A DNA stretch of 64,000 nucleotides from positions 54,144 through 118,143 of the forward strand of contig NZ_JAOQJV010000007.1 in assembly GCF_025567415.1 (NCBI RefSeq). Reading direction: 5' to 3'. The notes under the pieces are model-generated. The model was not told the DNA's origin. It saw only the letters and a program-made list of their open reading frames with translations, and did not search any database. Below are positions 60,252 through 64,000 of this stretch, piece by piece (within the stretch, counting starts at the first letter, position 1; every line of letters begins with the position of its first letter). Source of the stretch: Claveliimonas ammoniilytica (GTDB taxonomy: Bacteria; Bacillota; Clostridia; Lachnospirales; Lachnospiraceae). The position numbers and the translations under genes are program-made.

Positions 60252-61205
60252 TTAATTCTTTCTGGCGGTTACTGATACCCATTCACCCTGATGGTTTACT
60301 TCCAGTACTTCAAGACCTGCTGCCTTCACTGCTTCTACCACAGTCTCTTCCTTCTCTTCGATAATACCGCTTGTAATGTAAATTCCACCAGTCTTCAGAT
60401 GATTCAGGATAACCGGAGTCAGTGGAACCAATACATCTGCAAGGATATTAGCAGCCACGATATCATAACGGTCATATCCAACCTGATCCTGTACCTCTTT
60501 GTCATCGATAATATTACCGATCATAACACGGTACTGGTCACGGCTGATTCCATTTACGTCCATATTCTCATGTGTCGCATCGATTGCACACGGATCTAAG
60601 TCTGTACCTGTTGAATGCTTTGCACCAAACTTCAATGCCAGCATACCAAGAATACCACTTCCGCATCCCACATCCAGAATCTCTGTATCTTCTGTTACGT
60701 ATTTTTTAATCTGACGGATGCAGAGCTGTGTCGTTTCATGCATACCTGTGCCAAAGGCTGTACCCGGATCTATATGAATGATCATCTTATCCTCATCCTC
60801 CGGCTGTACATCTTCCCAAGAAGGGATGATCAGTACATCATCAATAGTAAACTGATGGAAATATTGCTTCCAGTTATTTACCCAGTCTACATCTTCCGTC
60901 TGAGACTCTTCGATCTCCATACTTCCGACATTCACATAGGTACCGATCTCTTTCAGTTCCTCACGGACTGCCTGAAGCATCTTCTCCTTGTCCTCATCCT
61001 CTTCCAGATAGAAGCTGATATAAGCCACGCCGTCATCCACATCGATCTCCGGCAGGATGTCCACAAACATCTGCTCCTTCTCTCTCTGGGTAAGCGGAAT
61101 CTTGTCTTCTACTTCCACACCCTGTACACCGAGATCCATCAGACTGCTGCAGACAATATCCTCTGCTTCTGTCGTTGTTTTAATTCTAAATTTATTCCAT
61201 TTCAT
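60252..61205 (-). CDS. prmA: Ribosomal protein L11 methyltransferase PrmA
   Basis: 317 residues. An L11-binding N-terminal domain is followed by a class I methyltransferase domain with DVGCGSGILGML and later AANILADVLVPL. It trimethylates L11. It is first in the prmA-rsmE-iscS-thiI run. A possible promoter (TTTACA at 61271-61276, TACTAT at 61247-61252) lies upstream. Confidence 0.95.
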   Translation of the reverse strand: MKWNKFRIKTTTEAEDIVCSSLMDLGVQGVEVEDKIPLTQREKEQMFVDILPEIDVDDGVAYISFYLEEDEDKEKMLQAVREELKEIGTYVNVGSMEIEESQTEDVDWVNNWKQYFHQFTIDDVLIIPSWEDVQPEDEDKMIIHIDPGTAFGTGMHETTQLCIRQIKKYVTEDTEILDVGCGSGILGMLALKFGAKHSTGTDLDPCAIDATHENMDVNGISRDQYRVMIGNIIDDKEVQDQVGYDRYDIVAANILADVLVPLTPVILNHLKTGGIYITSGIIEEKEETVVEAVKAAGLEVLEVNHQGEWVSVTARKN

Positions 61206-61315
61206 ATGCTATTCCACCTTTTCATACATATACGCAAACTATTTTAATAGTAACATATTCTTTACAAATGTGTAAATACACCCTGCATATATTTAGCTAC
61301 ATTTCATAAAATCAT

Positions 61316-62188
61316 CTACAAAAACCAGAGGTTCATGTCCACATTTCCATTGATTCCGGGCACCTGTCCGGTCTCTGTGTACTGCCACATGGAGATTTCA
61401 TACGGACACTGCGGCAATGGTTCATAATCTGCATACCATTTCTCGTAGTCAGTAAGTCTCGTAAGATCCAATGTAAATGCCATCCATTTCATATTGGCAT
61501 AGATCATCGTCTCATAACCTGCCGCTTTCACCGCATCGCAGAATGTAATACAGTGATCGGTAAATGCTTTTCCGTCCAGATTATCCGTTCTTGCCGTGTC
61601 ATTCTTAATCTCTTCTGTATCATATACCACAGGCCCTTTGATGTCGTAATCCCGTATCCGCTCCAGCACAAACTGCGCCTCTTCTTCAGCTTCTGCCTGA
61701 TTGACTGCCTGCGAGAAAAAATACACGCCCACATCCAGACCTGCCGTCAGTGCACCTTCCACATGGCTTCGGAACATACTGTCCTCCACCAGCTTCCCGG
61801 CTTCTCCATATCCTCGATACCCCAGGCGCACAATCACAAAATCCACGCCATAGTCCTTCACTTGCTGCCAGTTCACCTCCGGCTGATACTCTGACACATC
61901 AATTCCTAATCTGGACGCTGTCTCTCCATCCTCATCCAGATAAAATTTCTTGCCATCCTGATCTTCGATCCTCGTCAGATCCTGCTTGATCAATGGAATA
62001 TCCAGAAGCTCAGCTTCATATTCATTCCCCAGCACATCCACAAATCTGTAAGTGTCTGTATCTTCTTCTATCTCCACGCCCTCTACTTTTTGCTCGTTGT
62101 TCTGCTCTTCTTTTGTACTACAGCCACATATTAATGCAACTGTCAACAACATTGTCAGTAATATCAGAATTTCACGCTTTTTCCTCAT
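61316..62188 (-). CDS. Lipoprotein lysozyme, glycoside hydrolase family 25
   Basis: 290 residues from the ATG at 62188; the frame extends to 62233 but that would overlap trmO and lacks a ribosome binding site. A signal peptide with lipobox LICGC marks it as a lipoprotein. The GH25 domain starts at GIDVSEYQPEVNWQQV (catalytic Asp) and has VVYDTEEI (catalytic Glu). It hydrolyses MurNAc-GlcNAc bonds. It is last of the nfo-trmO-GH25 group. Confidence 0.92.
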   Translation of the reverse strand: MRKKREILILLTMLLTVALICGCSTKEEQNNEQKVEGVEIEEDTDTYRFVDVLGNEYEAELLDIPLIKQDLTRIEDQDGKKFYLDEDGETASRLGIDVSEYQPEVNWQQVKDYGVDFVIVRLGYRGYGEAGKLVEDSMFRSHVEGALTAGLDVGVYFFSQAVNQAEAEEEAQFVLERIRDYDIKGPVVYDTEEIKNDTARTDNLDGKAFTDHCITFCDAVKAAGYETMIYANMKWMAFTLDLTRLTDYEKWYADYEPLPQCPYEISMWQYTETGQVPGINGNVDMNLWFL

Positions 62189-62205
62189 TATTCTTCCCAC
62201 ACTCT

Positions 62206-62895
62206 CTATTGCACACTGCACACACGCAGACATCCATCCGCTACCCGGAACCGGATCTGCATGCCTGCATAATCCATCCCATAGATACGCTCCGGATCTT
62301 CCTGATAAGACGGTCTTGGATCCTGCGCAAGAATCTGCCTCAATACTGTCCTATGTTCTTCCGGCACACACAATTCCAGATCCTTTTCAAACTCCACCTG
62401 CAGTCCGTCATTTTTATGCTGCTCCGCAAACCCACCTGCAGCATCCATCTTACAGTCCACATACGGAAGATACGGCTTCACATCATAAATTGGTGTTCCA
62501 TCCATCATATCCACGCCCTCTACAAGTAATACGTTTCCTTCTTTTTCCGTATCACAGATTTTCACCAGACGAACGCAGGACAATCCGATTGGATTTGGTC
62601 GAAACGGAGATCTTGTGGCAAATACGCCCATACGAGTATTTCCTCCCAGTCTCGGTGGACGCACTGTCGCATGCCAGGTCTTCTGCTTCACTTCTGAAAA
62701 TCCCCAGAGCAGCCATAGATGACTGTAATCTTCCAGTCCACGCAGTGCATCCTTTGAACGATATTCCGGTTCAAAAACAACCTTGCCCCTGGTCTCTGCC
62801 AGACCGCTTTGCCTTGGCAAACCGAATTTTTCCGGAAAGTCTGTACGGATCACAGCAATCTTCTTTAATGTCAAATCTTCTGAATGTTTCTGCAT
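62206..62895 (-). CDS. trmO: tRNA (t6A37) N6-methyltransferase TrmO
   Basis: 229 residues of the TsaA/YaeB beta-barrel family. TRSPFRPNPIGLS is the family signature, and a C-terminal extension (about 150-229) with FRVADGCLRV is present. It methylates t6A37 to m6t6A37. It is 14 bp downstream of nfo. The TsaA label of older annotations is historical. Confidence 0.92.
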   Translation of the reverse strand: MQKHSEDLTLKKIAVIRTDFPEKFGLPRQSGLAETRGKVVFEPEYRSKDALRGLEDYSHLWLLWGFSEVKQKTWHATVRPPRLGGNTRMGVFATRSPFRPNPIGLSCVRLVKICDTEKEGNVLLVEGVDMMDGTPIYDVKPYLPYVDCKMDAAGGFAEQHKNDGLQVEFEKDLELCVPEEHRTVLRQILAQDPRPSYQEDPERIYGMDYAGMQIRFRVADGCLRVCSVQ

Positions 62896-62909
62896 AACGT
62901 TCTCCTGAT

Positions 62910-63749
62910 CTATCTTTCTTCTGCCAGTCGTTTCCGTATCATGGCAATTTCTTCCTTATGACCGGCATCGTCAAACGGAGTTTCCAGGTAAAATGGCAGA
63001 TCACAAAGTCTGGGATGCCTTAAGACACTCAACAATGTCTCCATGCCAATCTCACCTTCTCCGATCGGTGCATGGCGATCCTTACGAGAACCAAACGGCA
63101 TCATACTGTCATTCAGATGAACGGCACGCAACAGATCCAGTCCGAGCACCTGGTCAAATTTCTCCAGCACACCTTCCAGATCATTTACAATATCATATCC
63201 TGCCGCAAATACGTGACAGGTATCCAGACAGATTCCGATCTTTTCCGGATGCTTTACTCCATCACGGATTGCTTTCAGCTCCTCAAATGTCACACCTATC
63301 TCTGTACCTTTTCCACTCATAGTTTCCAGAAGCACATGAATATTCTGGTCTGCAGTCACTGCCTGATCCAGCCCCCGGATAATATTCTGAATCCCGGCAT
63401 CTGTACCAATCCCCGTATGGCTTCCCGGATGAAACACCAGATTCTCAATTCCCAGTTCATCCATGCGCTGAATATCCTCTCTGATTACCATACTGGCAAA
63501 TTCATAAGTTTTCTCCGTTGCACTTGCCAGATTCATAGTATATGGCGCATGGGCAAGAATCGGTCCAAAGTGATGTTCCATTCTTATACTCTGAAACTTT
63601 TCTATCTCTTCTGATGTATATGTTTTATAATTCGATCCCCTCGGATTACGACTAAAGATCTGCATGGTATTTGCTTCCATCTTCACCACATTTTCAGCAG
63701 TCTTCGCAATCCCTCCGGCAATCGACATATGTGTTCCTATTGTAAGCAT
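62910..63749 (-). CDS. nfo: Deoxyribonuclease IV (endonuclease IV)
   Basis: 279 residues of a TIM-barrel AP endonuclease with zinc ligands in signatures such as HPGSHTG, CLDTCHVFAAGYD and HLNDSMMPFGSRKDRH. It repairs abasic and oxidised sites in base-excision repair and is expressed as a first gene with AGGAGG upstream. Confidence 0.97.
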   Translation of the reverse strand: MLTIGTHMSIAGGIAKTAENVVKMEANTMQIFSRNPRGSNYKTYTSEEIEKFQSIRMEHHFGPILAHAPYTMNLASATEKTYEFASMVIREDIQRMDELGIENLVFHPGSHTGIGTDAGIQNIIRGLDQAVTADQNIHVLLETMSGKGTEIGVTFEELKAIRDGVKHPEKIGICLDTCHVFAAGYDIVNDLEGVLEKFDQVLGLDLLRAVHLNDSMMPFGSRKDRHAPIGEGEIGMETLLSVLRHPRLCDLPFYLETPFDDAGHKEEIAMIRKRLAEER

Positions 63750-63822
63750 TGTCTTTTCCTCCTACCTATTACAATAACATTTTTAATATCCGGTTGCCAC
63801 AAAATCATCGGAAATACAAACG

Positions 63823-63851
63823 AAAAAAGGAACCACAGATTTGTGATTCCT
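63823..63851 (-). terminator. terminator of the gene at the right edge
   Basis: AGGAACCACA (63828-63837) pairs with TGTGATTCCT (63842-63851), one mismatch, 4-nt loop, followed by six T residues on the minus strand. It lies 70 bp after the stop of the partial frame at the window edge. Confidence 0.8.
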
Positions 63852-63922
63852 CGCAAGAATTTCTGGCATTTTTCTATTATTTATGGGTCAATCATTTTTT
63901 TCGTGGGATTGACGTTACCACG

Positions 63923-64000
63923 TTATAGGTTTTCTAAGCCGTCCGCCAGCCTTGACATGAACCTCAGGTAATGCGTAGGGTAATCACCCCGACGGCGAAG
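63923..64000 (-). CDS. C-terminal tail of a gene cut by the window edge
   Basis: The minus frame is open from the right edge to a TAA at 63923-63925, giving 25 residues that include DYPTHYLRFMSRLADGLENL. A strong terminator follows. The local base composition is visibly richer in G+C than the neighbourhood. The sequence is too short to name a family, and the other frames contain stops. Confidence 0.4.
   Translation of the reverse strand, partial: LRRRGDYPTHYLRFMSRLADGLENL

Noticed and set aside
62052..62897. 281-residue plus-strand open frame
   Set aside because: It spans the opposite strand of both trmO and the GH25 start, two well-supported genes, and shows no domain.
1..64000. CRISPR array, insertion sequence or prophage
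   Set aside because: No regularly spaced direct repeats, transposase or phage structural genes were found on either strand; all long genes are chromosomal housekeeping or accessory types.

Overview
This 64-kb window looks like ordinary chromosome from a spore-forming member of the Clostridia, most likely a gut Lachnospiraceae (Blautia/Dorea/Coprococcus-like). The placement rests on family-typical proteins (DUF5717, DUF5688 and DUF6106 families), a late sporulation sigma factor SigK, CodY, HrcA/CIRCE control of groESL, AAGGAGG-type ribosome binding sites and A+T-rich intergenic DNA. The species call is inference. Nearly all genes lie on the minus strand, so operons read from high to low coordinates. 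I see no prophage, insertion sequence, CRISPR array or rRNA.

Layout. 1-12.5 kb: a truncated DUF5717 gene, a CobD/HisC-like aminotransferase, KtrAB potassium uptake, a cupin, a SleB-like cell-wall hydrolase, carAB, and a peptidoglycan-binding-domain protein. 12.5-24.9 kb: a SnoaL-like protein, a candidate structured RNA, then pyrH-frr-uppS-cdsA-rseP. That operon is separated from rpsB-tsf by a cytidylate-kinase-like gene, dus, a CoA-transferase and an ABC exporter. dxr, ispG and polC, the usual neighbours of rseP, are absent here. 24.9-32.6 kb: an NlpC/P60 hydrolase, a CPBP protease, two convergent trans-editing deacylases (ProX and AlaX), argS divergent from tRNA-Arg(CCG), a DUF5688 protein and efp. 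32.6-40.9 kb: YqeG phosphatase, a chorismate mutase-shikimate kinase fusion, a P-type ATPase behind a yybP-ykoY manganese riboswitch, an amidase, galM, guaB and a DUF6106 protein. 41-50 kb: groESL with CIRCE, codY, topA, dprA, comM and sigK. 50-57 kb: the ireB-ruvX-yrzB-fur-rnj-trmR-trhP operon, whose order resembles the Bacillus yrzL-yrrO region, then mtaB, a small HPr-like gene and a second candidate structured RNA. 57-64 kb: prmA-rsmE-iscS-thiI, a GH25 lysozyme lipoprotein, trmO, nfo and the tail of a gene leaving the window.

Themes. The region is rich in translation and RNA-modification functions: EF-Ts, S2, RRF, EF-P, ArgRS, two editing deacylases, Dus, MtaB, TrmO, ThiI/IscS, TrhP/TrmR, RsmE, PrmA and RNase J. 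It also carries envelope-turnover enzymes (SleB-like, NlpC/P60, Amidase_2, GH25). The items most deserving a second look are the two unassigned structured RNAs (about 13.34-13.54 kb and 56.95-57.07 kb), the manganese riboswitch with its visible antitermination switch, a SigK that appears to lack a pro-sequence, and the interrupted rpsB-to-rseP gene cluster.
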